Positions 1 to 7,938 of a stretch of DNA of 64,000 nt are shown one piece after another. The notes beneath the pieces were generated by a model, which was not told where the DNA came from, searched no databases, and worked only from the letters and a program-made list of their open reading frames with translations. Every line of letters starts with the position of its first letter. Position 1 is the stretch's first letter. Location of the stretch: contig JBKECF010000004.1 in NCBI GenBank assembly GCA_047974375.1, forward strand, positions 150,439 to 214,438, in the 5' to 3' direction. Origin of the DNA: JBKECF01 sp047974375 (GTDB lineage: Bacteria > Bacillota > Clostridia > Lachnospirales > CAMZNU01). The position numbers were made by a program, and so were the translations under genes.

Positions 1-1
1 A

Positions 2-703
2 TGGGTAACAGCTGGATTGGCAATGGTTTTAGGATTTATTCGTGATGAATATATTATGGTTATATCAGTAATAATTTATACAGTATTAATTGTTGCTTTT
101 GCTTCCTATACTGAGTTCTCCTATCGCGTAAAATTAGAGAATTTAACCAGAGAAACAGGTAAAAAAGGTTATATAGATGAAGATAAATATTGGATTTGGG
201 GAATGATTTATTATAATCCAGATAATAGACGTATTTTTATAAATAATAGAATTAGTTTAAATATGACTGCTAACATGGGTCGAACTTCGGGGAAGATTAT
301 AAGCCTGTTCTTCTTGCTTATTTTATTGTCTGCGCCTGTATTTTCTTTTTCTTTATACTACGAATCTAAAGTGCCGGTGGATTTATACGCAGCTGGTGGA
401 AGTGTTGTAGCTTCTCAAGTAAATGAATTTGAAATACCTATTAAAAATATTAAAGATATTGAGTTAATAAATGAAATACCAAGCTATCATAAAATTACTG
501 GCGCTTCTACGGATTCTTTAAAGGTAGGGAAATTTTATGTAGATGGCTATGGCGAATCTGTTTTTAATTTAAATCCTGAAATACCACCGTTTTTATTGCT
601 GCAAACAGTTGACCGTATCTATTTTTTGAATTCGGTAGATAGTGATAGAACTATAAATGTATACAATAGCTTATCTTCTATGGCAAATTTAAATATTAGG
701 TAG
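2..703 (+). CDS. DUF5808 membrane protein, 5' end outside window
   Basis: The frame is open to the first bases of the window with no start that must be used, so the gene is probably cut at its 5' end; a TTG at 17 is the first possible start inside. The sequence shows a hydrophobic segment, then a soluble stretch with the pattern DEDKYWIWGMIYYNPDN and a following FINNR, which is the DUF5808 signature often found behind DUF1648-type membrane domains. A second membrane segment follows (about residues 93-114 from the TTG). The last 110 residues look like a soluble domain outside the membrane. The function of the family is unknown. A terminator hairpin follows at 739-784. Confidence 0.75.
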   Translation, partial: WVTAGLAMVLGFIRDEYIMVISVIIYTVLIVAFASYTEFSYRVKLENLTRETGKKGYIDEDKYWIWGMIYYNPDNRRIFINNRISLNMTANMGRTSGKIISLFFLLILLSAPVFSFSLYYESKVPVDLYAAGGSVVASQVNEFEIPIKNIKDIELINEIPSYHKITGASTDSLKVGKFYVDGYGESVFNLNPEIPPFLLLQTVDRIYFLNSVDSDRTINVYNSLSSMANLNIR

Positions 704-738
704 TGTAATGATAAGTTTATGATTTTTATAAACATGAA

Positions 739-784
739 GACCTATCCAACAGTGGAGTAAATACTGCTGATGGATAGGTCTTTT
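739..784. terminator. Terminator between converging genes
   Basis: The arms gacctatcca and tggataggtc are perfect complements, with a T run on the plus strand. It lies between the DUF5808 gene and the converging DUF2325 gene and probably ends the former. Confidence 0.75.
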
Positions 785-786
785 GA

Positions 787-1089
787 TTATTTACATAGAT
801 TGCAATTATGGCAATCTAGTTCACAGAGTATTTTTTCTAGCTCGGTTTTGCTAGAAGATTGAGCACGTATAAGGTCGATATTGTATTTTTTACATACTTT
901 ATCTGCTACGCGTAAAAGTTTATGGGATGAACAATCCTTAAACAAGATAATTTTATCTGGCGTACCAATCCTTTTTTCAATATCAGCCTCCATTGTGTTA
1001 AATATTTTATTTCGTATTTTGTGTTTTTTTAACAATCTAGAATATTGTGAAGTCATACACTTGTTACCGCCTAAAATAACTATACTCAT
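787..1089 (-). CDS. DUF2325 domain protein
   Basis: This 100-residue protein opens with IVILGGNKCM, the typical start of DUF2325 proteins, and has the family's short Rossmann-like alternation of strands and helices. The C-terminus is cysteine-rich (C89, C93, C96, C99), which suggests metal binding or redox behaviour; that is inference. The molecular function of the family is not established. It is a single gene converging on the DUF5808 gene. The start ATG at 1089 has a GA-rich stretch a few bases upstream. Confidence 0.8.
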   Translation of the reverse strand: MSIVILGGNKCMTSQYSRLLKKHKIRNKIFNTMEADIEKRIGTPDKIILFKDCSSHKLLRVADKVCKKYNIDLIRAQSSSKTELEKILCELDCHNCNLCK

Positions 1090-1284
1090 AATATTAAATA
1101 CCCCCTTCTCTAATGGTTAATATTAATATAGCATATTTGTTAACGTGTGTAAACATATTTTTTATTTTACTTTTTGTCAGCGGAGTAAAGTTTATCAAAT
1201 AAAATGTTATGTGTGTTTTTGTATTTAAATCAATTTTTTATAGTATTAATACAAGGATTAATAAAAAATTCCTTGCATTATTTT

Positions 1285-1339
1285 TTTTTGTGTATAATAG
1301 TATATATAATAATAACTGCAGAAATTATTAATTGACACT
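1285..1339. repeat. 55-bp promoter-like repeat, copy 1
   Basis: This segment contains overlapping TATAAT-like boxes (tataatagtatatataataat) and ends in ttgacact. It matches 2160-2214 at 54 of 55 positions. It sits just ahead of the ribosome binding site of the gene at 1365, so it most likely carries that gene's promoter. Confidence 0.8.
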
Positions 1340-1364
1340 TATCGTCATTTAAAAGGAGGATATT

Positions 1365-1859
1365 ATGAAAAAAATAATTAGATCGATTTTATCTATTTTA
1401 GTAGCATTCACTTTTTTTTCAAACTATAGTATCAGTGTATATGCATCATCCACTGAAGATACAGTTAATTTACAAATAATAACTAATAACCCGAATTTAC
1501 GAGAAGTTATAACAAATGACGGCACATACATAACAAAAGTAACCTTTGATAAATCAAAAAAACTTTTATATATAGAAGAAAAAAGTATTTATGCAAGAAG
1601 TAATGTTACTAAAACGGTATGTGATTTAAATATAATTAATGGAAATATCAACAATAATTTACTTAGGTCGCGTGTTAGTGGGGGAACAGATTCTACAGAA
1701 ATTTCGGTAGCTGGAGTAGGCTTTTTAACCGCACCATCAGGTATCGGAGGGGCTGTAGCAATAATAGTGGCATTAGGTGGAACTGTTGAAACAGGATACG
1801 CGTATTATCAATATCACCAATCTATTGATGACGCTGATTTCTACTTTAGAAGAGTATGA
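1365..1859 (+). CDS. Small secreted protein with glycine-rich hydrophobic tail
   Basis: I do not recognise this gene with certainty. The 164-residue product has a clear signal peptide (basic start, hydrophobic core, likely cut after A27 in VYA-SS). The middle has short strand-like repeats such as NDGTYITKVTFDKSKK, which loosely recall geobacillin-26-type secreted bacteriocins. Residues about 116-148 form a Gly/Ala-rich hydrophobic stretch (GFLTAPSGIGGAVAIIVALG) able to span or enter a membrane. The start ATG follows aaaggaggat. A broken two-helix membrane protein follows after 8 bases, which resembles a toxin-immunity layout; this is inference only. Confidence 0.6.
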   Translation: MKKIIRSILSILVAFTFFSNYSISVYASSTEDTVNLQIITNNPNLREVITNDGTYITKVTFDKSKKLLYIEEKSIYARSNVTKTVCDLNIINGNINNNLLRSRVSGGTDSTEISVAGVGFLTAPSGIGGAVAIIVALGGTVETGYAYYQYHQSIDDADFYFRRV

Positions 1860-1867
1860 GATAATCA

Positions 1868-2059
1868 ATGTTGATTTATTTTATCTTAGCGCTGATTTTA
1901 AATATCTTCTTTAATGGTTCAATATTATTAAAACATTATAAGTATAACTAAAGTCGTTCAAAGTATTTCTATATCATAGCATACGTAATCGTTTTTTTAG
2001 TGACTACATACATATGTCTATATTTTATTATAAATATTATTACCACGATTATACAATAA
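1868..2059 (+). pseudogene. Broken small two-helix membrane protein
   Basis: Reading from the ATG at 1868 gives a hydrophobic helix (LIYFILALILNIFF), then an in-frame TAA at 1949-1951, then a second hydrophobic helix (YFYIIAYVIVFLVTTYICLY) in the same frame to TAA at 2057. One stop separates the halves, so this was probably a 63-residue protein with two membrane segments. It starts 8 bases after the secreted protein gene, and its size and shape fit an immunity protein or small permease partner. No family is recognised. Confidence 0.4.
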
Positions 2060-2159
2060 TAGAGTAAGTGTAAGAGTTTTATATCCTAATTACTACGGTT
2101 CTATAATGGCGAATCAGACAGTCTTTTCTTTATATTTATAGAACTAGGTTCCTATTCGA

Positions 2160-2214
2160 TTTTTGTGTATAATAGTATATATAATAATAACTGCAGAAAT
2201 TATTAGTTGACACT
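2160..2214. repeat. 55-bp promoter-like repeat, copy 2
   Basis: Nearly exact copy of 1285-1339, with one A-to-G difference near the 3' end. It precedes the micro-ORF at 2227 and the frameshifted membrane protein at 2322, so the two loci probably share transcription signals. Confidence 0.8.
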
Positions 2215-2226
2215 ACAATATTAAAC

Positions 2227-2322
2227 ATGAGGGATAGTTATGAACAAATGGAGCGTGTGTTTACTACCAAAATACCAGGTGGACCTATAGGCACACCTAG
2301 ATATATAGCGAGGTTTAGGTGA
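2227..2322 (+). CDS. Possible 31-residue peptide coupled to next gene
   Basis: An ATG at 2227 opens a 31-codon frame rich in Arg, Gly and Pro (it includes TTKIPGGPIGTPRYIARF). It ends with TGA at 2320-2322, and that stop overlaps the ATG at 2322 by one base (TGATG), a common sign of translational coupling. It has no recognised family and only a weak ribosome binding site. It could be a true leader peptide, the remnant of a longer gene, or chance. Confidence 0.3.
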   Translation: MRDSYEQMERVFTTKIPGGPIGTPRYIARFR

Positions 2323-2740
2323 TGTCAAAAAAAGATTTTTATGTGTAGTTATTATTTGTATGGCGTTATTTGTTTTAATTATTTATACTTTCATAAAATA
2401 TGAGAATGGCTCATCATCGTTTTATTTAGACGGTGTTCAATATGGTATACTAGCTAATTCCATAGATTTAAGTAGTAGCGAACAGGAATATACCAACATA
2501 GGTGAGTATTCAGATGTTAATTTTATTGAACTTGGAACTATTGCAAAAGAAGTATATTTTTTAAATTTAGTAGATGAAAACTTTGAGGCATTTAAAATAC
2601 CAGTAGGAAGTAAAGTTTGTTTTACCGAAGATTTTATGGGGGAAGAAGAACATAGGCTATTTTTAAAAGTAGGTAATATTGTTCTGGAATGCTACCCCGA
2701 CATAAGTACAAATAATACTTTTGAAAAGTATGGGAAATAA
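2322..2740 (+). CDS. Membrane-anchored protein needing a -1 shift at A7
   Basis: The frame from the ATG at 2322 reads MSKKDFYV and stops. A shift of -1 on the run of seven A at 2327-2333 gives MSKKRFLCVVIICMALF, a good basic start plus membrane helix, and continues to 2740. Without the shift the only clear start is the ATG at 2360, in the middle of the helix, with no ribosome binding site. The rest is a soluble domain of about 100 residues with no known family. The cause may be ribosomal frameshifting, transcriptional slippage, a recent mutation or a sequencing error. Confidence 0.55.
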
Positions 2741-2745
2741 AAGTT

Positions 2746-2778
2746 TATGCTATGGGGTTTTGAGTTCCCCATAGCATA
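2746..2778. terminator. Hairpin between converging genes
   Basis: The arms tatgctatgggg and ccccatagcata are perfect. The T-rich side lies on the minus strand, so it mainly serves the DAHP synthase gene. Confidence 0.7.
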
Positions 2779-2793
2779 ATTAGATTTGTAAAT

Positions 2794-3819
2794 TTACATT
2801 TTGTCTGCTATATCATTTAATAATTTTTCTGTCGTTCCAAAGTCGATACAAGGGTCTGTAATGGACTTGCCGTATATGCCGTCAGAAATTTCTTGTCTGC
2901 CATCTTCTATATAACTTTCTATCATTAAACCTTTTACTAAAGCGTTTATTTCCTTGTTATATCTTCTGCTTGCCATAATTTCTTTAGCAATACGTATTTG
3001 TTCTTTATGTTTTTTTCCGGAATTGGAGTGATTTAAATCCACAATAATGGCAGGATTTGACAAACCGCTGTTTGAATATAAGTCGTAAGTTTTTATTAAG
3101 TCTTCGTAGTGATAGTTTTGTAGATTTTCACCGTACTTATTAACGCTGCCACGTAAAATTCCGTGGGCAAATGGGTTTCCTGTTGTTTCTACTTCTTCAT
3201 CTCTATATAAAAATGTATGTTTGGACTGTGCTGCCACAATGGAGTTAAACATAACAGTTAAATCGCCACTAGTAGGATTTTTCATGCCTACAGGTGCATC
3301 AACTCCGCTGGAAACTAGGCGATGACTTTGGTTTTCCACACTTCTTGCCCCTATGGCATGGTAGCTTAATAAATCTGACATATATGCAAAATTTTCTGGG
3401 TATAACATTTCGTCAGCAGCTGTAAGGTGGGATACTTCAATAGCTTTTATATGCATTCTTCTAATGGAACGAACGCCCTCTAGTATGTCGGATTTTCCTG
3501 TAGGGTCTGGCTGGTGTAACATTCCCTTGTATCCTTTTCCATTTGTTCTAGGTTTGTTTGTATATACCCTAGGAATTAAAAATAACTTTTCCTTTACGCT
3601 TTCTTGAACTTTAGCCAAACGCTCCACATAATCGCATAAAGCGTCGGGGTCGTCGGCAGAACAAGGACCAACTATTATTAAAATTTTATTACTTTTACCT
3701 GTTAAAATGTTTTTTAGTTCTTCATCTCGCTCATATTTTATTTTTTTCAAGTGTAAAGGTAATGGGATTTCCTCCTTAAGGGTGGAGGGGGATGGTATTT
3801 TTTTTATTATCTTTATCAT
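2794..3819 (-). CDS. 3-deoxy-7-phosphoheptulonate synthase, class I
   Basis: The product joins phosphoenolpyruvate and erythrose 4-phosphate in the first step of the shikimate pathway. The 341 residues match the AroF/AroG/AroH type: metal-ligand cysteine in VGPCSADD, RVYTNKPRT and GYKGMLHQPD near the active site, histidine in VDLNHSNSGK, glutamate in LMIESYIEDGRQ and aspartate in SITDPCIDF. The N-terminal extension before the barrel is the part that carries allosteric control in this family; which aromatic amino acid inhibits it cannot be told. It is a single-gene unit with ttaggagt ahead of the ATG at 3819. Confidence 0.95.
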   Translation of the reverse strand: MIKIIKKIPSPSTLKEEIPLPLHLKKIKYERDEELKNILTGKSNKILIIVGPCSADDPDALCDYVERLAKVQESVKEKLFLIPRVYTNKPRTNGKGYKGMLHQPDPTGKSDILEGVRSIRRMHIKAIEVSHLTAADEMLYPENFAYMSDLLSYHAIGARSVENQSHRLVSSGVDAPVGMKNPTSGDLTVMFNSIVAAQSKHTFLYRDEEVETTGNPFAHGILRGSVNKYGENLQNYHYEDLIKTYDLYSNSGLSNPAIIVDLNHSNSGKKHKEQIRIAKEIMASRRYNKEINALVKGLMIESYIEDGRQEISDGIYGKSITDPCIDFGTTEKLLNDIADKM

Positions 3820-3989
3820 GATTTCACTCCTAACTTTATTTTTTCTATTCTACCATATATTTGTCTTACGGGAAACTGTTCAATGTAAAATTGCATATTA
3901 TAAAAAAATATTATATCTTGGGTCTTTGTGTTAGAATAATATTACTAAAAAGAAGTAAATATAGGAAAATGTAACAAGGGGGAATTGGA

Positions 3990-4730
3990 ATGTCGGATTT
4001 TTTAGATTTTATAGGAATGATAGGAATTGATAGTTATAAGCATGTTGTTACAGGTGTAGTGCGCATATTGTTGGCTACTTTTTTAGGAGCTTTAATAGGA
4101 TTAGAACGTGGAAGAAAGCATAGGCCAGCAGGGCTACGTACTCACACGCTTGTTTGTGTGGCATCGGCATTGGTAATGGTAACTAACGAGCAACTTATTT
4201 TACAATATGGATACGGTGACCCGACAAGAATGGGAGCACAGGTTATAAGTGGAATTGGTTTTTTAGGTGCGGGTACTATACTTACAGATAGGCAAAATAG
4301 AGTTAGAGGTTTAACAACAGCTGCTGGATTATGGGCAAGTGCCTGTATAGGATTGGCTATTGGTGGCGGGTTCTACACTGGAGGTATACTAGGTACTATA
4401 CTTATTTTAATTATTTTTACAAAGTTTATGGATGTAGAACAACATTTTATTCGCCGAGGCAGGGTAATGGATTTATATGTTTCTTTTGATGGCGCTAGAA
4501 ATTTAAATAATTTTATTAGTGAGCTTACTAGTTATGATTGTAAAATTATTTCTTTTGAATATGTAGAGGTAAGCGGCAATAAGATGAACCCTACAGGAAA
4601 TGAAGATGCACCTATAAAAAAGGTTGTAAGCGCTAACTTGCAAATTTCCTTACCTACAAAAAATTATCATTCAGATATATTAAAGACTTTAGAAAATAGT
4701 AAGGGTATGATAAGCATGGAAGAACGTTAA
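3990..4730 (+). CDS. MgtC/SapB family membrane protein
   Basis: The 246-residue protein has the conserved MgtC membrane core: LGALIGLERGR, then GLRTHTLVCVASALVMV, GIGFLGAGTIL and RGLTTAAGLWASACIG, spread over four or five helices in residues about 15-145. A soluble C-terminal domain of about 90 residues follows. Family members affect magnesium or phosphate balance and ATP synthase activity, but the exact role here is unknown. It stands alone, with aaggggg upstream of the ATG and a long terminator at 4740-4797. Confidence 0.9.
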   Translation: MSDFLDFIGMIGIDSYKHVVTGVVRILLATFLGALIGLERGRKHRPAGLRTHTLVCVASALVMVTNEQLILQYGYGDPTRMGAQVISGIGFLGAGTILTDRQNRVRGLTTAAGLWASACIGLAIGGGFYTGGILGTILILIIFTKFMDVEQHFIRRGRVMDLYVSFDGARNLNNFISELTSYDCKIISFEYVEVSGNKMNPTGNEDAPIKKVVSANLQISLPTKNYHSDILKTLENSKGMISMEER

Positions 4731-4739
4731 TAGGGAGAA

Positions 4740-4797
4740 GAAAATACCGACCTCCTTTGTTAGATTTTTTGGTCTAACTTTAGGGGTCGGTATTTTC
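4740..4797. terminator. Long bidirectional terminator
   Basis: Arms aaaataccgacc and ggtcggtattttc enclose an inner stem gttaga/tctaac. It has A and T runs on both sides and sits between mgtC and the converging GH130 gene. Confidence 0.8.
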
Positions 4798-4818
4798 TGT
4801 ATTTTTGCATAAAGCTTT

Positions 4819-5841
4819 TTACTTAAGGCATAAATTAATTAGGTCGTGAACATTGGCTGTAGCTAAAGCTATAACTGTATCTGCTGCACCATAGTAAATT
4901 TTAACTTCACCGTCATCTTCAAGTATCATTCCTGTTGGAAAAATAACATTTGTCCTAAAGCCGTCTTTTATTTCGAAGTCAACTTCAGGAACCATTAAAG
5001 GTTCTTTACACATGCCTATTACTTTACTTGGATTTTCTAAATCTAGTAAAACAATTGCAGCACAGTATCTTTTTTGCCAAATGTCTTCCCAACCATTTTT
5101 ACCTCTGCTTTCATCTAGGTCTACTGTATGAATTATAGTAAGCCAACCTTTTTCAGTTTTAATAGGTGGAGCTGCTGGACCAATTTTATTATTGCAAAAA
5201 TAAAAATCTTCTACTCCAAGAACTAAATTTGAGTTCCCCCAATATACTAAATCTGGTGATTCAGAGGACCATATGTCAAATCTATCTTTGCCACCTCTGC
5301 TGTATACAGTAAAGGGACGTTCAAGCCTAACATATTTATTGTTTATTTTTTCTGGGAACAGTACCATGTTTCTGTTGTCTGGGGTGCTTAAAGTTAATAT
5401 TTCAAAATTTATAGGACCGTGGTGAACAGCCGACGCATTAGCAATTTTACTGGAGGCAGAATTCAGATGGAAGTCATTAGTTGTTGCTATTCCACCGCGC
5501 ACACCGTGCTTTGTATCCATAGCGAAACACATATAAATTTTATCGTCTATTACTGTTAACCTTGGGTCGTATACACGATTTATTTCGTCATCTTTAAGGG
5601 CGAAACAAGGCTCTGGCTCAACTTTCCAATTTATTCCGTCGTCGCTATAGCATAGGCCGATATTTGTACCACCAAAATGAGGACCGTATAAATAGTCATA
5701 ATCATTTCTAAAAACCATTATGTATTTGCCTTTATATTTAACTACACCAGCATTAAATACACATGAAGATGGATAGGGCACGTCTTTGGATGTTAGTACA
5801 GGTTTTTCGTATCTTACAATTTCTTTTCTTGTTTTTAACAT
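4819..5841 (-). CDS. GH130 family glycoside phosphorylase or hydrolase
   Basis: The 340-residue protein is a five-bladed-propeller GH130 enzyme. It shows FNAGVVKYKGKYIMVFR (residues about 29-45), the YDPRLT motif with the catalytic aspartate near D92, GPAAPPIKTEKGWLTIIH, and the late FPTGMILEDDGEVKIYYGA. GH130 members act on beta-mannosides, usually by phosphorolysis of mannosyl-glucose or mannooligosaccharides; some hydrolyse. There is no signal peptide, so it works in the cytoplasm on imported sugar. It lies downstream of the sugar-acid genes after a 99-base gap and may have its own promoter, so membership in that pathway is uncertain. Confidence 0.85.
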   Translation of the reverse strand: MLKTRKEIVRYEKPVLTSKDVPYPSSCVFNAGVVKYKGKYIMVFRNDYDYLYGPHFGGTNIGLCYSDDGINWKVEPEPCFALKDDEINRVYDPRLTVIDDKIYMCFAMDTKHGVRGGIATTNDFHLNSASSKIANASAVHHGPINFEILTLSTPDNRNMVLFPEKINNKYVRLERPFTVYSRGGKDRFDIWSSESPDLVYWGNSNLVLGVEDFYFCNNKIGPAAPPIKTEKGWLTIIHTVDLDESRGKNGWEDIWQKRYCAAIVLLDLENPSKVIGMCKEPLMVPEVDFEIKDGFRTNVIFPTGMILEDDGEVKIYYGAADTVIALATANVHDLINLCLK

Positions 5842-5940
5842 ATTTTTCTCCTTTTACTTATATCAATTTAGAATGATAAATTTTTGGAGATATTTTTTAG
5901 ATACTTATATGGTACCACAATCTTTTTTTATGTAAAGTAT

Positions 5941-6993
5941 TTATTCGCTTATTCTACGTGCTGCCATTTGTATTGCATAATTTAAGGCATTAATTAAACT
6001 TAGAGGGCTACAAGTGCCTTTACCTGCTTGGTCGAATGCTGTGCCGTGGTCAACACTAGTTCTTATTATAGGTAAACCTAAGGTAATGTTTACTCCTTCA
6101 ACGGCTTCCCATTTTTGTTCTTCAATATTGTATACAAAACCAATTGTTTTAAGAGGTATATGTCCTTGGTCATGGTACATGGCTATTACTATGTCGTAAA
6201 ACCCGCCTAAAGCTTTGGAAAATAAACTATCTGGTGGGAAAGGTCCTTCAGCGTCTATGGCTTTTTCCCTTGCCATATTTATAGCTGGAATAATTTCTTC
6301 TATTTCTTCGGTTCCGAACAATCCATTTTCTCCGGCATGAGGGTTTAAGCCACAAAGGGCAATTTTTGGATTTTCTATACCAAAGTCTTTACAAGCCTTG
6401 TTTGCTATTTCAATAACATCAAGAACTCTGTCTTTTTTTACTCTATTGCAAGCTTCACGTAAACTGCAGTGGGTGGAAACGTGTACAACTCTTAGGTTTT
6501 CGTGTACCAACAGCATAGTGTATTTTTTAGTATTTGTATAAGTTGCGTAAATTTCTGTGTGGCCGTCAAAGTGCATATTATCATCAGCTAAAGCCAAGTT
6601 CATAGATTCTTTAGACAATGCATTTGTGCAAGTTCCATCTATTTCTTTATTATTTGCTAGTTCTATAACTTTTTTTACACATTGAAATGCTGCATTACCA
6701 CATATTTTATCTATTTTTCCAAACTGGAATTTATCCATATCAATTAAATCAAGATGCAATATATCTATAGTATTATATTCAAATTTAGCTTCAGATACGG
6801 AGTTTATAGGATTTATCACTAGGGAATCTAAATTAAGGATTCCTTTTACTTTTTCAAAAACCTTAAAATCGCCTACAACAATTGGCTTGCATTTTTCATA
6901 AATAGTCTTCTCCCTTAGTGCAAGTAATGTAAGCTCGGGACCATTTCCAGCAGGGTCGCCCATAGTAATGCCTATAATAGGTCTTTTGTTCAT
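5941..6993 (-). CDS. pdxA: PdxA2-type 4-phospho-threonate/erythronate dehydrogenase
   Basis: The 350-residue protein is a PdxA-family NAD-dependent dehydrogenase: GITMGDPAGNGPE at the start and metal histidines in FDGHTEIYA, VSTHCSL and AMYHDQGHIPLK. Classical PdxA serves vitamin B6 synthesis, but beside a DUF1537 kinase the PdxA2 branch is known to oxidise 4-phospho-D-threonate or 4-phospho-D-erythronate, giving dihydroxyacetone phosphate and CO2. The neighbours here are exactly such a kinase and a transporter, so the catabolic role is favoured. The gap to the aldolase gene upstream is 12 bases, consistent with one operon. Confidence 0.88.
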   Translation of the reverse strand: MNKRPIIGITMGDPAGNGPELTLLALREKTIYEKCKPIVVGDFKVFEKVKGILNLDSLVINPINSVSEAKFEYNTIDILHLDLIDMDKFQFGKIDKICGNAAFQCVKKVIELANNKEIDGTCTNALSKESMNLALADDNMHFDGHTEIYATYTNTKKYTMLLVHENLRVVHVSTHCSLREACNRVKKDRVLDVIEIANKACKDFGIENPKIALCGLNPHAGENGLFGTEEIEEIIPAINMAREKAIDAEGPFPPDSLFSKALGGFYDIVIAMYHDQGHIPLKTIGFVYNIEEQKWEAVEGVNITLGLPIIRTSVDHGTAFDQAGKGTCSPLSLINALNYAIQMAARRISE

Positions 6994-7005
6994 AAATACT
7001 CCTTC

Positions 7006-7908
7006 CTACGCCATATTTTTATTAGCGTTTTCAGTTAGTACTTTTTTAATTGCCTCTATGCCATCTTTTGGAAGTTGGTTAAAGGGTGCTCTGCAATTAC
7101 CTACATCATATCCTAAAAGGTTTACGGCTGTTTTTACTATAGTATTTGGGTTTCCGAATTTAAAACAATTTCTAAAAGAACGAATGCTATCTTGGTATTC
7201 ACGTGCCTTAGTTGTATCATCAGCTACAAAGCTATTGTAAATTGATGCCATAGTTTTAGGGTAAACATTTCCACAGCCAGCTATACCACCAGCACCTCCG
7301 GCTATTAATGTCCACAATATAAGACTATCGTTTCCGCTTAACACACTAAAGTCTTCAATATCTCTTGTTTGTTCAATGTATTGCAAAATATTATCGAAGT
7401 TACCACTGGAATCTTTTACCCCTACAATGTTTTTACATTCTTTAGCCAATTTTCTTACAGTTGCGGGAGCAATGGAGTTTCCTGTTCTGGCAGGTATATT
7501 ATACAGCACAATAGGCTTAGTAAGAGCATTAGCAACTGTTTTGTAGTGCTCATAAATTTCATCTTGACTAGCCTGTGCAAAAGCTGGGGCTATTATGGAT
7601 AAAATATCTGCACCGGTTTCCTCGCACATTTTTGAAAGGACAATAGTTTCTTTAGTTCCGATAGCACCAGAACCAGCATATACAGGTATTTTACCTTTCA
7701 CTTCATCAATTACAGTTTCGAGAACTAGTTTTTTCTCCTCGTTAGATAATATATAGGCTTCGCCATTAGTTCCAAAACAAAATATTGCATGAATGCCACT
7801 TTCTATTTGCCTTTGTACTTGTTTTCTGAGCATTGGTAGGTTTATGGATTCATCGTTATTCATAGGTGTTACAAGTGCTGTTATTACTCCGTATATATTC
7901 TTATGCAT
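7006..7908 (-). CDS. Dihydrodipicolinate synthase family aldolase
   Basis: This 300-residue barrel protein has the Schiff-base lysine in IVGVKDSSGNF and the tyrosine motif VLYNIPARTG, plus the GTNGEA loop that binds the keto-acid carboxylate. Family members include DapA, N-acetylneuraminate lyase and 2-keto-3-deoxy-acid aldolases. Because it sits in a sugar-acid operon beside a transporter, kinase and alcohol dehydrogenase and not with lysine genes, an aldolase releasing pyruvate plus an aldehyde is more likely than DapA. That assignment is inference; the exact substrate cannot be read from sequence. Confidence 0.85.
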   Translation of the reverse strand: MHKNIYGVITALVTPMNNDESINLPMLRKQVQRQIESGIHAIFCFGTNGEAYILSNEEKKLVLETVIDEVKGKIPVYAGSGAIGTKETIVLSKMCEETGADILSIIAPAFAQASQDEIYEHYKTVANALTKPIVLYNIPARTGNSIAPATVRKLAKECKNIVGVKDSSGNFDNILQYIEQTRDIEDFSVLSGNDSLILWTLIAGGAGGIAGCGNVYPKTMASIYNSFVADDTTKAREYQDSIRSFRNCFKFGNPNTIVKTAVNLLGYDVGNCRAPFNQLPKDGIEAIKKVLTENANKNMA

Positions 7909-7938
7909 GTTTTTCTCCTTCTAAGGGTTAAATAGCAA

